DNA of 64,000 nt from an uncultured Veillonella sp. (GTDB lineage: Bacteria > Bacillota > Negativicutes > Veillonellales > Veillonellaceae). Shown here in pieces: positions 35,621-45,240 of the stretch. A program made the position numbers and the translations under genes. The notes below the pieces were generated by a model that did no database searches, was not told where the DNA came from, and saw nothing but the letters and a program-made list of their open reading frames with translations. Position 1 is the first letter of the stretch; each line of letters opens with the position of its first letter. Location of the stretch: positions 1 to 64,000 of the forward strand of contig NZ_URAR01000009.1 of NCBI RefSeq assembly GCF_900545795.1, read 5' to 3'.

Positions 35621-38224
35621 ATGAAGGGTAATGAACTGCGTCAAGCATATTTGCAGTTTTTTGAAAGTAAAGGACATTTAAAATTAGATAGTTTTTCGCT
35701 CGTTCCGGAAAATGACCCATCCCTATTGCTCATCGGGGCAGGTATGGCGCCATTAAAACCGTTTTTTACAGGTAAATTAGTACCACCTCGTACGCGTGTG
35801 ACCACTTGCCAAAAGTGTATCCGCACAGGTGATATTGAAAACGTAGGTCGCACAGCGCGCCACCATACATTCTTTGAAATGCTAGGGAATTTCTCCTTTG
35901 GCGACTATTTCAAAAAAGAGGCTATTCATTGGGCTTGGGAATTCTTAACTGAAGTGATTAAACTCGATAAAAATCGCCTCTATGTTACTGTATATCCAGA
36001 TGACCATGAAGCATATGATATTTGGCATAAAGAAGTAGGTCTTGATGATTCTCATATTAGCCGCTTAGAAGATAATTTCTGGGAAATTGGGGAAGGTCCA
36101 TGTGGCCCAGATAGTGAAATTTTCTATGACTTAGGTGAAGACCGCGGTTGTGGTGAAGACACTTGTGCCCCAGGTTGTGATTGCGATCGTTATCTTGAAA
36201 TTTGGAACCTTGTGTTCACTCAATTCAATCGCACTGCTGATGGTGAGTATGTGCCATTGGCTAAGAAAAATATCGATACTGGTGCCGGTCTTGAACGCTT
36301 GGCATCAGTACTACAAAATAAGGAAAGCAATTTTGAAACTGATTTGATTTTCCCTATTATTGAAAAAGCAGCCGCTATGGCGAAGATTGAATATCACAGC
36401 GATGTTAGCAAGGATGTATCCTTAAAAGTTATCGGTGACCATGCTCGCGCCATTGCAGCGCTTATTAGTGATGGTGTATTGCCATCAAATGAAGGTCGTG
36501 GCTATGTACTTCGCCGCATTTTGCGCCGCGCTGTTCGCCATGGTCGTTTACTCGGCATTGAAGGTCGTTTCTTAACTGACCTTATGGACGTAGTTATTGA
36601 TATCTTAGGCCCAGGTTTACCTGACCTTGTAGAAAAACATGATTTCATTACACGCGTGGTAGCTAATGAAGAAGATCGATTCAATCAAACTTTAGCACAA
36701 GGCTTAGAACTTCTCAGTACATTAGTGGACTCCTTAAAAGCAGAGGGGGCTAATACAGTACCAGGTGCAGAAGTATTCAAATTATATGACACTTATGGAT
36801 TCCCTTGGGAATTAACAGAAGAAATTGCTCATGAAGCAGGACTTGCTATTGACATGGACGGCTTTGAATCCGCTATGGCAGAGCAACGTGCGCGTGCTCG
36901 TGCAGCTCGTGAAGATGTAGATGCTAAAGTAGCTACACCAGATATTACATTTCTAGCTAATGAAGAATTGACTGATGATGAAAGCGCTACTGAGTCTGAA
37001 ATCCTCATGCTTGGTGAAGGCGCTAATCGCTTAGAATCTGCTTCAGATGGCATGGAAGTGACTTTAATTGTTCGCACTACGCCATTCCACGCAGAAGGGG
37101 GCGGCCAATTAGGTGACTCTGGTCTTATTGTAGGCCCAATGGGTAAAATGGAAGTTCACACAACTCGCAAGCTTCCAGAAGGCACAACCTACCATGTGGG
37201 GACTATTATTGAAGGTAACTTGCAAGTAGGCGACACAGTACAATTAGATGTAGATACTACACGCCGCTTGTCGATGGCTCGCAATCACACAGCCACTCAT
37301 TTATTGCATGCTGCTTTAAAAGAAGTGCTTGGCAATCATGTAAATCAAGCAGGCTCCTTGGTAATGCCAGATCGTCTACGCTTTGACTTCACTCATTTCT
37401 CTCCAGTAACAGCTGAAGAATTGCAAGAGATTACAAATCTTGTAAATGGTGAAATTTTAAAAGCTACTAATTTGGACATTAAAGAAATGCCTATGGATGA
37501 AGCAAAGAAATTGGGCGCTATGGCACTCTTTGGTGAAAAATATGGCGATGTAGTACGCGTCGTTACAGTACCTAAATTCAGTGTAGAGCTCTGTGGTGGC
37601 TCTCATGTACCTAACACAGCTGTTATTGGTACGTTCCGCATTGTTTCTGAAGGCGGTATTGGATCTGGTGTACGTCGTATTGAAGCTATTACAGGTGAAG
37701 CAGCCTTGCAATTAGCTCAAAAAGAACAAGCTGACCTTCGCGCGGCAGCGACTATTTTAAAAACTAAACCAGAAGAACTTGTACATCGCGCACAACAAGT
37801 GGTGGAAGAAGTAAAACAATTAGAACATGAATTGGCTGCTGTACGTAAAGAGCTTATGGCTGGTGGCCTTGATGGCTTATTAGCAGGTGCTTTTGACCTT
37901 AAAGTAGGTAAAGCTGTAGTGGCTGAAGTAAATGTAGCTGATATGGATGAACTTCGCAATACTGCTGATATGGTACGCGACCATCTTGGTTCTGGTGTAG
38001 TATTGCTCGGTATGGCTCATGAAGGTAAAGTTAATTTTGTTTGTATGGCTACGAAAGATGCTGTTAAAGCAGGTTACCATGCAGGTAATATCGTTAAGGC
38101 CACTGCGCAAGCTGCTGGTGGTAATGGCGGTGGACGTCCTGATATGGCCCAAGCTGGTGGTAAAGATCCAGCCGCTTTAGCTGCTGCTCTCAAAGTCGCA
38201 AAAGAAACTATTTTGGGCATGTAA
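35621..38224 (+). CDS. alaS: Alanyl-tRNA synthetase
   Basis: A class II synthetase, 867 residues, normal length. The catalytic domain begins GNELRQAYLQFFESKGH, with FTGKLVPP and ARHHTFFEMLGNFSFGDYFK. A cysteine-rich insert GCGEDTCAPGCDCDRY is shared with many Firmicute enzymes. The editing domain has the zinc motif NHTATHLLHAAL (HxxxH) and later ELCGGSHVPNT (CxxxH). The C-Ala domain ends GNGGGRPDMAQAGGKD. GGAGG precedes ATG 35621. It is followed by ireB and ruvX, the conserved Firmicute order. Confidence 0.98.
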   Translation: MKGNELRQAYLQFFESKGHLKLDSFSLVPENDPSLLLIGAGMAPLKPFFTGKLVPPRTRVTTCQKCIRTGDIENVGRTARHHTFFEMLGNFSFGDYFKKEAIHWAWEFLTEVIKLDKNRLYVTVYPDDHEAYDIWHKEVGLDDSHISRLEDNFWEIGEGPCGPDSEIFYDLGEDRGCGEDTCAPGCDCDRYLEIWNLVFTQFNRTADGEYVPLAKKNIDTGAGLERLASVLQNKESNFETDLIFPIIEKAAAMAKIEYHSDVSKDVSLKVIGDHARAIAALISDGVLPSNEGRGYVLRRILRRAVRHGRLLGIEGRFLTDLMDVVIDILGPGLPDLVEKHDFITRVVANEEDRFNQTLAQGLELLSTLVDSLKAEGANTVPGAEVFKLYDTYGFPWELTEEIAHEAGLAIDMDGFESAMAEQRARARAAREDVDAKVATPDITFLANEELTDDESATESEILMLGEGANRLESASDGMEVTLIVRTTPFHAEGGGQLGDSGLIVGPMGKMEVHTTRKLPEGTTYHVGTIIEGNLQVGDTVQLDVDTTRRLSMARNHTATHLLHAALKEVLGNHVNQAGSLVMPDRLRFDFTHFSPVTAEELQEITNLVNGEILKATNLDIKEMPMDEAKKLGAMALFGEKYGDVVRVVTVPKFSVELCGGSHVPNTAVIGTFRIVSEGGIGSGVRRIEAITGEAALQLAQKEQADLRAAATILKTKPEELVHRAQQVVEEVKQLEHELAAVRKELMAGGLDGLLAGAFDLKVGKAVVAEVNVADMDELRNTADMVRDHLGSGVVLLGMAHEGKVNFVCMATKDAVKAGYHAGNIVKATAQAAGGNGGGRPDMAQAGGKDPAALAAALKVAKETILGM

Positions 38225-38339
38225 TGACTTTGATAGCATATGAGGAAATAAGTTCATATAGTTTTATGAAAATGAATTTCATATGCTTATTAAGTAAGCA
38301 TGATATAATAGAGATATAACAAATAAAGGAGGTTATAGC

Positions 38340-38597
38340 ATGAGTGTATCAGATGAAACTATGATGTTTAAAAAGGTTGAAGATACCCCTTCGGCTCGTG
38401 AAGTACTTCGTGATGTATATCACGCTTTACAAGAAAAAGGATATAATCCGATTGAACAAATCGTAGGATATCTTATCTCTGGCGAGCCTACCTATATTAC
38501 AAGCTACAATAATGCGCGTAGCATGATTCGTCGTTTAGAGCGAGATGAATTGTTAGAAGAATTAGTAGCTGAATATGTAAAAGCAAAAGGTCTATAA
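38340..38597 (+). CDS. ireB: IreB family regulatory phosphoprotein (UPF0297)
   Basis: An 85-residue small protein of the UPF0297/YrzL family. In Enterococcus IreB is phosphorylated on threonines by the PASTA kinase IreK and influences cephalosporin tolerance; here the N-terminal Thr residues ([15 protein letters not shown]) are candidates. The core [20 protein letters not shown] and the end [15 protein letters not shown] match the family. AAGGAGG precedes ATG 38340. The order alaS-ireB-ruvX-DUF1292 is conserved across Firmicutes. An extended -10 (TGATATAAT at 38301-38309) may give it a local promoter. Confidence 0.94.
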   Translation: MSVSDETMMFKKVEDTPSAREVLRDVYHALQEKGYNPIEQIVGYLISGEPTYITSYNNARSMIRRLERDELLEELVAEYVKAKGL

Positions 38598-38606
38598 GGG
38601 GCATAT

Positions 38607-39026
38607 ATGAGAATTATGTCCTTAGATGTGGGCAGCCGCACCATTGGCGTAGCATGTAGCGATGCCTTGTACTTAACAGCACAGGGCATCGAGACGATTC
38701 GCCGCACTTCCTTGGAGCGTGATTTTAATCGCATTCAAGAGCTCATTACTGAGTATGAAGTGGAAGAAATTGTGGTAGGCTTACCAAAAAATATGAATGG
38801 AACCAAGGGCGATCGAGCGCTCAAAACAGAAGAGTTTGTGGCTAAGATGCAAGAAGTCATCGAAGTACCTGTTACCTTTTGGGATGAGCGATTGTCTACG
38901 GTTATGGCGGAGCGATCATTAATCGCCGCCGATGTGAGTCGTAAGAAACGAAAAGGCGTGATTGATAAAATGGCCGCAGTGGTCATTTTACAAGGTTATT
39001 TGGATCGACGACAGAGTAAATCCTAA
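38607..39026 (+). CDS. ruvX: RuvX/YqgF-type Holliday junction resolvase-like nuclease
   Basis: A 139-residue RNase H-fold protein (YqgF). It takes part in 16S rRNA 5'-end processing in enterobacteria and is considered a putative Holliday junction resolvase. The active-site motifs are [16 protein letters not shown] at the N-terminus, [13 protein letters not shown] in the middle and [12 protein letters not shown] with the final aspartate near [20 protein letters not shown] precedes ATG 38607, nine bases after ireB. Normal length and position. Confidence 0.95.
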   Translation: MRIMSLDVGSRTIGVACSDALYLTAQGIETIRRTSLERDFNRIQELITEYEVEEIVVGLPKNMNGTKGDRALKTEEFVAKMQEVIEVPVTFWDERLSTVMAERSLIAADVSRKKRKGVIDKMAAVVILQGYLDRRQSKS

Positions 39027-39037
39027 GGAGGTTGACC

Positions 39038-39331
39038 ATGGCAGAGCAAGGTTTTGAAAATGAAGTACCTGTAGTAGTACTCACTGATGAGGATGGTAAT
39101 GAATTATTCTACGAAGAAGACATGATCATTAACTATGAAGGTAAAGAATTTGCTATTTTAGTATCCTTACCACCTGAAGAATGTGAACCAGGTTGTAAAT
39201 GTCATGAAGAGCCACATATTACGATTGCCCGCCTTGAAGAAGAGGACGGCGAAGAAGTATATGTTGTGCCTACAGACGAAGAGTTTGATGCAGTAAGTGC
39301 CTTATACGAAGAAGGTATGGAAGAAGAATAA
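39038..39331 (+). CDS. DUF1292 (UPF0473) protein
   Basis: A 97-residue acidic protein of the DUF1292/YrzB family, always found with ireB and ruvX in Firmicutes; its function is unknown. The core PVVVLTDEDGNELFYEEDMI and EFAILVSL are typical. An extra Cys/His patch, ECEPGCKCHEEPH (about residues 49-61), might bind a metal; I do not recall it from Bacillus YrzB. ATG 39038 is preferred because AAGGAGG precedes it; TTG 39032 overlaps that site. Confidence 0.9.
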   Translation: MAEQGFENEVPVVVLTDEDGNELFYEEDMIINYEGKEFAILVSLPPEECEPGCKCHEEPHITIARLEEEDGEEVYVVPTDEEFDAVSALYEEGMEEE

Positions 39332-39348
39332 TTCTATGAGGTACGAGG

Positions 39349-39372
39349 AAGAGGGGCGATGCCCCTCTTTCG
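39349..39372 (+). terminator. Possible weak terminator after DUF1292
   Basis: A perfect stem AGAGGGGC/GCCCCTCT with loop GAT; the T run is only three bases. Confidence 0.5.
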
Positions 39373-39480
39373 TGTGTTATATTAAAGGCCTAGAACTTGA
39401 AATATAACCACAATATTTACTGACTAGCGGTAAATAAAGAAGTATAAAAGTGTGTTACTAGATAAGGAGTTATTTTGCTT

Positions 39481-40497
39481 ATGAGTCAACGCAAGAAGTT
39501 GATAACCTATGTATTGGGAGGTATCCTAGGCATAGTGCTTATCACTTTCTTAGGCGCTTGGGCATATTATTATATGCCTAATAGTAAAATGGCCCATCCA
39601 CAGCAAGTTGTTTTAATTGTCGACAAGGATCAAACAGGGGCGGAAATTGGTGATATGCTCTATGAAAAGGGGCTTATTAATTCTCCTACAGCCTTTCGTT
39701 TAGCTTTGCGACTTACAGGCACTGTTGATAAATTGCAACAGGGCTATTATCAAATACCACAGAATGCGAGTTTACATCAAGTCATTGAACTCTTACAAAA
39801 GGGAAAGTTACAAGCTATTAGAGTGACCATTCCAGAGGGGTATACGATTGAACAAATTGCTGACGAACTAGCAAAAGACGGATTGGGTAGTAAAGAGGCC
39901 TTTTTAGAGGCTGCTAAAACCTATGTGCCTTATCAATATATGTATGGCCCTGCACCGGTCGTATATAAGCCGGAAGGTTTCTTATTCCCTAGCACATATG
40001 AAATTCCAGTGGGCGCTAAACCAGAAGAGATTTTAAAAATTCTCACAAAGGAAATGAATAGTAAAATAACGCCTGCTGTAAAACAACAAATTGCAGCTAA
40101 GAATTTGACGGTATTTGAATTCATCACGTTGGCTTCTCTGGTGGAAAAAGAGGCGAAATACGATGAAGATCGACCTATTATAGCGGCGGTATTTTTAAAA
40201 CGTTTACAAATTGGTATGCCCCTTCAATCTTGTGCGAGCATTCAGTATATTTTAGGCTATCCTAAGCCTCAATTATCCATTGAAGACACGGAGCTACCAA
40301 GTCCATATAATACATATTTACACAAGGGCTTGCCACCAGGACCGATTGCTAATCCAGGGCTAAAATCCATGGAGGCAGTGCTCAATGCAGGGGATACAGA
40401 TTATTTATATTTTGTAGCCGATAAAGAAGGCTATCATCACTTCACTAAGACCTATGAAGAGCATTTAAGCGTAGTAGCGTCTATTTATGGTGAGTAA
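39481..40497 (+). CDS. mltG: Endolytic transglycosylase MltG
   Basis: A membrane-anchored lytic transglycosylase that cuts nascent glycan strands and sets their length (about 338 residues). An N-terminal membrane helix (about residues 9-31) is followed by a LysM-like segment (QGYYQIPQNASLHQVIELL) and the YceG catalytic domain. The catalytic Glu is in LASLVEKEAKYDEDR and the C-terminal end has GLPPGPIANPGLKSMEAVL. ATG 39481 (11 bases after AAGGAG) and TTG 39475 (5 bases after) are both possible; the difference is two residues. It is followed by trmR and trhP as in Bacillus. Confidence 0.95.
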   Translation: MSQRKKLITYVLGGILGIVLITFLGAWAYYYMPNSKMAHPQQVVLIVDKDQTGAEIGDMLYEKGLINSPTAFRLALRLTGTVDKLQQGYYQIPQNASLHQVIELLQKGKLQAIRVTIPEGYTIEQIADELAKDGLGSKEAFLEAAKTYVPYQYMYGPAPVVYKPEGFLFPSTYEIPVGAKPEEILKILTKEMNSKITPAVKQQIAAKNLTVFEFITLASLVEKEAKYDEDRPIIAAVFLKRLQIGMPLQSCASIQYILGYPKPQLSIEDTELPSPYNTYLHKGLPPGPIANPGLKSMEAVLNAGDTDYLYFVADKEGYHHFTKTYEEHLSVVASIYGE

Positions 40498-40527
40498 GCG
40501 TGTTACTAAAGGTGGTTGCGTCAATTT

Positions 40528-41130
40528 ATGGAATTAAAAGACATATTAAATGAGCAGCGCATTTATGCTGTACTCAATAAAGTGCCTATTTTGCGCGAGT
40601 CAGAAGTGCATCTGTTTGAGGAGCTCATTTCGCTTTACAAACCGAGCCGGATTCTAGAAGTGGGGACGGCCATTGGCTATTCAGCTTTGCTATTAGCTCG
40701 TCATGGTAGCCCAGAGGTGCAAATTGACACGATTGAACTGGATGAACAACGATATGGTATGGCGCAGCATTTTATCGGTCAGTCTAAGTATAAAGATCAA
40801 ATTTCATTACATTTAGGGGATGCCAATGAAGTTTTGCCCACATTAGAGGGGCCTTATGATTTAGTATTCTTGGATGGGCCAAAAGGTCAGTACAAAAAAC
40901 AGCTAGCGCTTATCTAACCTAGTTTAGCTCCTCAAGCTGTTGTGTTAGCTGATAATGTATTATTTAGAGGATATGTGCGAGGTGGCAAAGAAGCCCCGTA
41001 TCGCTATAAGACTATTGTAAAACGACTTCGTGACTATTTAGACTTAGTAGAGGACAAAGAGCGTTATAATACGACAATTTATCCTCTCGGTGATGGCATG
41101 AGCGTAAGTGTTTGGAAAGGTAATAAGTAA
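40528..41130 (+). pseudogene. trmR: tRNA 5-hydroxyuridine methyltransferase TrmR, broken by one in-frame stop
   Basis: The two halves are in the same frame: the first ends at TAA 40915-40917 and the second resumes at once. The first half has the SAM-binding motif ILEVGTAIGYSALLLA and FLDGPKGQYKKQLALI; the second has VVLADNVLFRGYV and the family C-terminus ending MSVSVWKG. Together they make a normal-length (about 200 residues) YrrM-type O-methyltransferase, which in Bacillus methylates ho5U34 of tRNA to mo5U. Only the single codon between LALI and PSLAP is wrong. ATG 40528 is the probable start. A recent nonsense mutation or a sequencing error are both possible. Confidence 0.85.
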
Positions 41131-41133
41131 TAC

Positions 41134-42375
41134 ATGAAACCACAAATCGAAGTATTATCACCAGCTGGTAATATGGATAAATTAAAAATGGCCATTCGTT
41201 ATGGCGCCGATGCAGTATATTGTGCAGGTCAGTCCTTTGGCCTACGAGCAAGTAGCTCGAATTTTAACAATGAACAATTAAAAGAAGCCGTTGAATTTGT
41301 TCACAGCCATGGTAAAAAGCTCTATGTAACTTGTAATATTATTCCTCATAATGAAGATTTAGTAGGTCTTGAGGAGTATTTGCAGTTCCTAGAATCCATT
41401 GGTGTGGATGCTATTATCGTAGCTGACCTTGGCATTTTCTTGTTGGCTAAACGAGTAGCACCTAATTTAGAGCTTCACGTAAGTACTCAAGCCAATACAA
41501 CTAACTATTTGACTACTGAATTCTGGAAAGAGCAAGGCGCTACGCGCGTAGTAGTGGCTCGCGAGGTGAGCATTGCAGACATTAAAACTATGAAGGAAAA
41601 GGCGAATATTGAAATTGAAGCCTTCGTTCATGGTGCTATGTGTATTTCCTATTCAGGTCGTTGCTTATTGAGTAATTATTTTACAACACGCGACGCCAAT
41701 CGTGGGCAATGCACGCAGGCTTGCCGTTGGAAGTACTCTCTTGTAGAAGAAAATCGTCCTGGTGAATACTATCCAATTGAAGAAGATCAACATGGCACTT
41801 ACATTTTTAACTCCAAGGATCTTTGCTTATTAAAATATATTCCTGATCTCGTAGAAGCAGGTGTAGACAGCCTTAAAATTGAAGGTCGTATGAAGAGCGT
41901 TCACTATGCGGCTACAGTAACTAAAGTGTACCGTGAAGCAGTAGATACATATTTAGCTGATCCAGAGAATTATGAAGTGAAGCCAGAGTGGATTGAAGAA
42001 TTAGAAAAGATTTCTCATCGTCCATATACAGAAGGTTTTTCAGTGGAAAAACCAGATGAAACAGCACAGAACTATGGCGCTTCTAGCAATACACAGACCC
42101 ATGACTTTATCGGCCTTGTAGAGGGTTATAATAAAGAAGAAGGCTTTGCGTATTTAGAACAGCGCAATAATTTTAAAGTAGGGGATGAAGTGGAATTCTG
42201 TCAGCCTCATGGGGACTTAGTGCACCATGTGATTACTAAAATGACCGATGAAGATGGCAAAGATATTTCCGTAGCACCTCATGCACAAATGAAAGTGCGT
42301 TTATACATTGATACACCATTAGAGGAATATGCTATGATGCGTCGTAAATGTAAGCCAAAGGCGCCTAAGGCATAA
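41134..42375 (+). CDS. trhP: U32-family tRNA hydroxylation protein TrhP
   Basis: A 413-residue peptidase-U32-family protein. Bacillus YrrN/YrrO and E. coli TrhP in this family install 5-hydroxyuridine at tRNA position 34 using prephenate. The start EVLSPAGNMDKLKMAIRYGADAVY (shown here in part: LSPAGNMDKLK) and the cysteine-rich region MCISYSGRCLLSNY with GQCTQACRW hold the family's Fe-S/metal cysteines. LKIEGRMKSVHYAA is also diagnostic. It begins 4 bases after the end of the trmR remnant and is intact, so hydroxylation may proceed without methylation. Bacillus has two adjacent paralogues; only one is here. Confidence 0.93.
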   Translation: MKPQIEVLSPAGNMDKLKMAIRYGADAVYCAGQSFGLRASSSNFNNEQLKEAVEFVHSHGKKLYVTCNIIPHNEDLVGLEEYLQFLESIGVDAIIVADLGIFLLAKRVAPNLELHVSTQANTTNYLTTEFWKEQGATRVVVAREVSIADIKTMKEKANIEIEAFVHGAMCISYSGRCLLSNYFTTRDANRGQCTQACRWKYSLVEENRPGEYYPIEEDQHGTYIFNSKDLCLLKYIPDLVEAGVDSLKIEGRMKSVHYAATVTKVYREAVDTYLADPENYEVKPEWIEELEKISHRPYTEGFSVEKPDETAQNYGASSNTQTHDFIGLVEGYNKEEGFAYLEQRNNFKVGDEVEFCQPHGDLVHHVITKMTDEDGKDISVAPHAQMKVRLYIDTPLEEYAMMRRKCKPKAPKA

Positions 42376-42401
42376 TCGTAGGGACTAATTAGGAGGCCGA
42401 C

Positions 42402-42644
42402 ATGAAGTCAATTTGTGAAGAATCATATGTATATTTTCGTATTGACCCATGTGAGACTAATTATGTAAACCGCATCTTAGAGGGCTATGAGTACTTAGGT
42501 GTTATGACTACCTTAGAGGGCTCCACAGGTCTTTGTATGGTGCGAAGTACGCCTGATACAGCGCCTGTAGTGGTTGAGGTACTGCAGAGTTTAGATGTGC
42601 CTATTGATTTGATTTCGTATGAAGAAATTCAGAAAAATTTTTAA
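42402..42644 (+). CDS. DUF4911 domain protein
   Basis: An 80-residue protein of the DUF4911 family, small proteins of unknown function found in Firmicutes. Its core is YVYFRIDPCETNYVNRIL then EGYEYLGVMTTLEG and VVVEVLQSLDVPIDL; it looks like a ferredoxin-like or ACT-like fold (inference). GGAGG precedes ATG 42402. It follows trhP by 26 bases, so it is probably the end of the mltG operon. Its position next to tRNA-modification genes may hint at an RNA-related role, but nothing in it proves that. Confidence 0.78.
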   Translation: MKSICEESYVYFRIDPCETNYVNRILEGYEYLGVMTTLEGSTGLCMVRSTPDTAPVVVEVLQSLDVPIDLISYEEIQKNF

Positions 42645-42661
42645 ATTGTGCGCAATGAGTA

Positions 42662-42690
42662 TTGACAGTCCCTAGATTTTGGTGTAGCAT
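42662..42690 (+). promoter_or_regulatory. Promoter of the thrS leader
   Basis: A perfect TTGACA at 42662-42667, a 17-base spacer and TAGCAT at 42685-42690. The start is expected near 42697. Confidence 0.8.
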
Positions 42691-42696
42691 GTATAC

Positions 42697-43016
42697 ATAC
42701 ATTGAAACAGGTAGTGCGAAGGACATGATATATATCCCCTGTGTTTCAGAGAGAGATGGCTAGGCTGTGACCATCTTACACATGATAGTGTATTACCCCC
42801 TTCAAACCGATTGGCTGAACTTTTAGTAAGTCAATCCGCGAGTAAGCGTTATCGACAAAAGAGTGAGTTATTAATGACTTCAGATAATCATACAATATGA
42901 GGCTAAGGCTTAAGTTTCTTAGTGGGCATAATAGATGATTATACAAGCTAATTAGTGACTAACTAGGGTGGAACCACGAGACCTTCGTCCCTTGTATTAG
43001 GGACGAAGGTCTTTTT
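42697..43016 (+). promoter_or_regulatory. T-box leader of thrS
   Basis: A tRNA-sensing riboswitch: uncharged tRNA-Thr stabilises an antiterminator. The T-box core AGGGTGGAACCACGAG is at 42964-42979. Stem I spans about 42710-42830. An ACC codon at 42795-42797 in TATTACCCCC sits where the specifier is expected, which fits Thr. The terminator hairpin (GACCTTCGTCCCT with AGGGACGAAGGTC) overlaps the T-box and is followed by TTTTT. Confidence 0.93.
42980..43016 (+). terminator. T-box regulated terminator before thrS
   Basis: A perfect 13-bp stem with loop TGTATT and a T run; mutually exclusive with the antiterminator formed by the T-box sequence. Confidence 0.92.
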
Positions 43017-43089
43017 GTATATGAATTAAGTAATCAGTAAGCTATGACGTGTCCCGCCGGTATAGCTCATTTCCAAGGAGGAATTTGTT

Positions 43090-45000
43090 ATGTCAGACGT
43101 AAAAATTATTTTGCCAGATAATAGTGAAAAAGCCTATCCTGCTGGCACAACTTTAGGAGAAGCAGTAAAACAATTATCCAACAGTCTTGCTAAAAAAGTA
43201 TTGGCTGCTGACGTTGATGGAGAATTAACAGACCTTCGTGAAGAAGTAAAAGATGGCTCTCATGTAAGCTTCTTAACTTTTAACGAACAAGGTGGTAAAG
43301 ACGCTCTTCGTCATAGTGCATCTCATATTATGGCGCAGGCTATTAAACGCCTTTGGCCAGAAGCTAAATTAGCTATTGGTCCTGCTATTGAAAATGGCTT
43401 CTACTATGATTTAGACATGGAACATGTGCTTGTACCTGAAGATCTACCTAAGATTGAACAAGAAATGCAACGCATTGTAAAAGAAAACTTACCAATTCAA
43501 AAAGAAGTTATCTCTCGTGAAGAAGCGCTTAAATTATTTAAAGAAAAACACGAAGATTATAAAGTTGAATTGATTGAAGATTTGCCAGCTGATGAAGAAA
43601 TTTCCATGTATCGTCAAGGTGAATTCGTTGACCTTTGCGCTGGCCCACATGTGGCAGCAACTGGTAAAGTAAAAGCCTTCAAACTTCAAAACATTGCAGG
43701 TGCTTACTGGCGTGGCGATGAAAAGAACAAAATGTTGCAACGTATTTATGGTACAGCCTTTGAAAAGAAAGAAGAATTAGAAGAATACTTACATTTACTT
43801 GAAGAAGCGGCTCGCCGTGACCACCGTAAATTAGGTAAAGAGCTTGGTCTTTTCGTATTAAAAGAGCAAGGCCCTGGGTTCCCATTCTTTTTACCAAAAG
43901 GTATGGCTCTTCGCAATGAGTTAGAAAACTTCTGGCGTGAAGTACATCATGACTTTGATTATGAAGAAGTGCGTACACCAATTATCTTGAATCGCCAGCT
44001 TTGGGAACAATCTGGTCACTGGTTCCATTATCGTGAAAATATGTATACTACTATGATCGATGATGAAGATTATGCAATCAAACCAATGAACTGCCCAGGC
44101 AGTATTTTAGTATACCAAAACGAAATGCACTCTTATCGCGACTTGCCAATTCGCATGGCTGAACTTGGCCTTGTACATCGTCATGAATTATCTGGTGCTT
44201 TACATGGTTTATTCCGCGTTCGTAGCTTCACTCAAGATGATGCTCATGTATTCATGTTGCCATCTCAAATTAAAGCGGAATTAATTAAAGTTATCGAGTT
44301 ATTCGACCGCATTTATAGTCAATTTGGTTTAAGCTATCGCGTAGAATTGAGCACTAAACCAGATAATGCTATGGGTGATGATGCAATTTGGGAATCTGCT
44401 ACTAATGCACTTCGCGAAGCAATTGAAGAAAAAGGCATTCCATACCAAATTAATGAAGGGGATGGCGCTTTCTATGGTCCTAAACTTGACTTCCATATTC
44501 GCGACTCCATCGGCCGTACTTGGCAATGTGGTACTATCCAATTGGATATGAACCTTCCTGAACGCTTCCAAATGGAATATATTGGTGAAGATGGTCAAAA
44601 ACATCAACCAATCATGATTCACCGTGCTTGCTTTGGCTCCATGGAACGTTTCATTGGTATCTTAATTGAACACTATGCTGGTGCATTCCCAACTTGGTTG
44701 GCACCTGTACAAGTTAAAATTTTACCAATCAGCGAAAAACATGTAGCTTATGCTGAAACATTGCGTAAAGCTTTCAAAGATGCTTACATTCGTGTAGAAC
44801 TTGATGATCGCAATGAAAAAATCGGTTATAAGATTCGCCAAGCACAAATGGAAAAAGTTCCTTACATGTTAGTTGTAGGGGATAAGGAAGAAGAAGAAGG
44901 TGCAGTAGCTATCCGTAAACGCGGTGAAGGCGAAGTGGGTAGCAAGAAATGGGAAGACTTCTTACAAGATATTGTGGCAGAAGCGAAAGACCGCAAATAA
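43090..45000 (+). CDS. thrS: Threonyl-tRNA synthetase
   Basis: A class II synthetase of 636 residues. Domains in order: TGS (residues 1-62), the SAD/N2 editing domain with HSASHIMAQAIKRL and the CAGPH motif, and the catalytic core with motif 2 (ELSGALHGLFRVRSFTQDDAH) and the zinc ligands Cys in MNCPGS, His in DDAHVF and His in MIHRACFGS. The C-terminal anticodon-binding domain ends QMEKVPYMLVVGDKEEEEG. AAGGAGGAA precedes ATG 43090. It is controlled by the T-box just upstream. Confidence 0.98.
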   Translation: MSDVKIILPDNSEKAYPAGTTLGEAVKQLSNSLAKKVLAADVDGELTDLREEVKDGSHVSFLTFNEQGGKDALRHSASHIMAQAIKRLWPEAKLAIGPAIENGFYYDLDMEHVLVPEDLPKIEQEMQRIVKENLPIQKEVISREEALKLFKEKHEDYKVELIEDLPADEEISMYRQGEFVDLCAGPHVAATGKVKAFKLQNIAGAYWRGDEKNKMLQRIYGTAFEKKEELEEYLHLLEEAARRDHRKLGKELGLFVLKEQGPGFPFFLPKGMALRNELENFWREVHHDFDYEEVRTPIILNRQLWEQSGHWFHYRENMYTTMIDDEDYAIKPMNCPGSILVYQNEMHSYRDLPIRMAELGLVHRHELSGALHGLFRVRSFTQDDAHVFMLPSQIKAELIKVIELFDRIYSQFGLSYRVELSTKPDNAMGDDAIWESATNALREAIEEKGIPYQINEGDGAFYGPKLDFHIRDSIGRTWQCGTIQLDMNLPERFQMEYIGEDGQKHQPIMIHRACFGSMERFIGILIEHYAGAFPTWLAPVQVKILPISEKHVAYAETLRKAFKDAYIRVELDDRNEKIGYKIRQAQMEKVPYMLVVGDKEEEEGAVAIRKRGEGEVGSKKWEDFLQDIVAEAKDRK

Positions 45001-45077
45001 TATACCACTGTACTGAGGCAGTACCTATGCTAGTATCGGCTCGATGATTAGGTAGGCATTTTACACGCGGTGCTAGT

Positions 45078-45240
45078 AAAGCTGGATATAAAGATATCAT
45101 TACCTTATAATCGCGTCATATAAGACATAATTATAGCGGTGTACTATAAAACATAATTTATAGACATGTCATGTGTGGCATAGTTTATGAAGATGTTGTA
45201 TAAGACATAATGTATAGTCGTGTTATATAAGACATAATAA
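45078..45240. repeat. About 26-bp degenerate tandem repeat after thrS
   Basis: Four to five units share the core TATAAGACATAATNTATAG, for example at about 45117, 45145, 45196 and 45224. It fills most of the spacer between thrS and the long hairpin at 45237. Confidence 0.65.
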
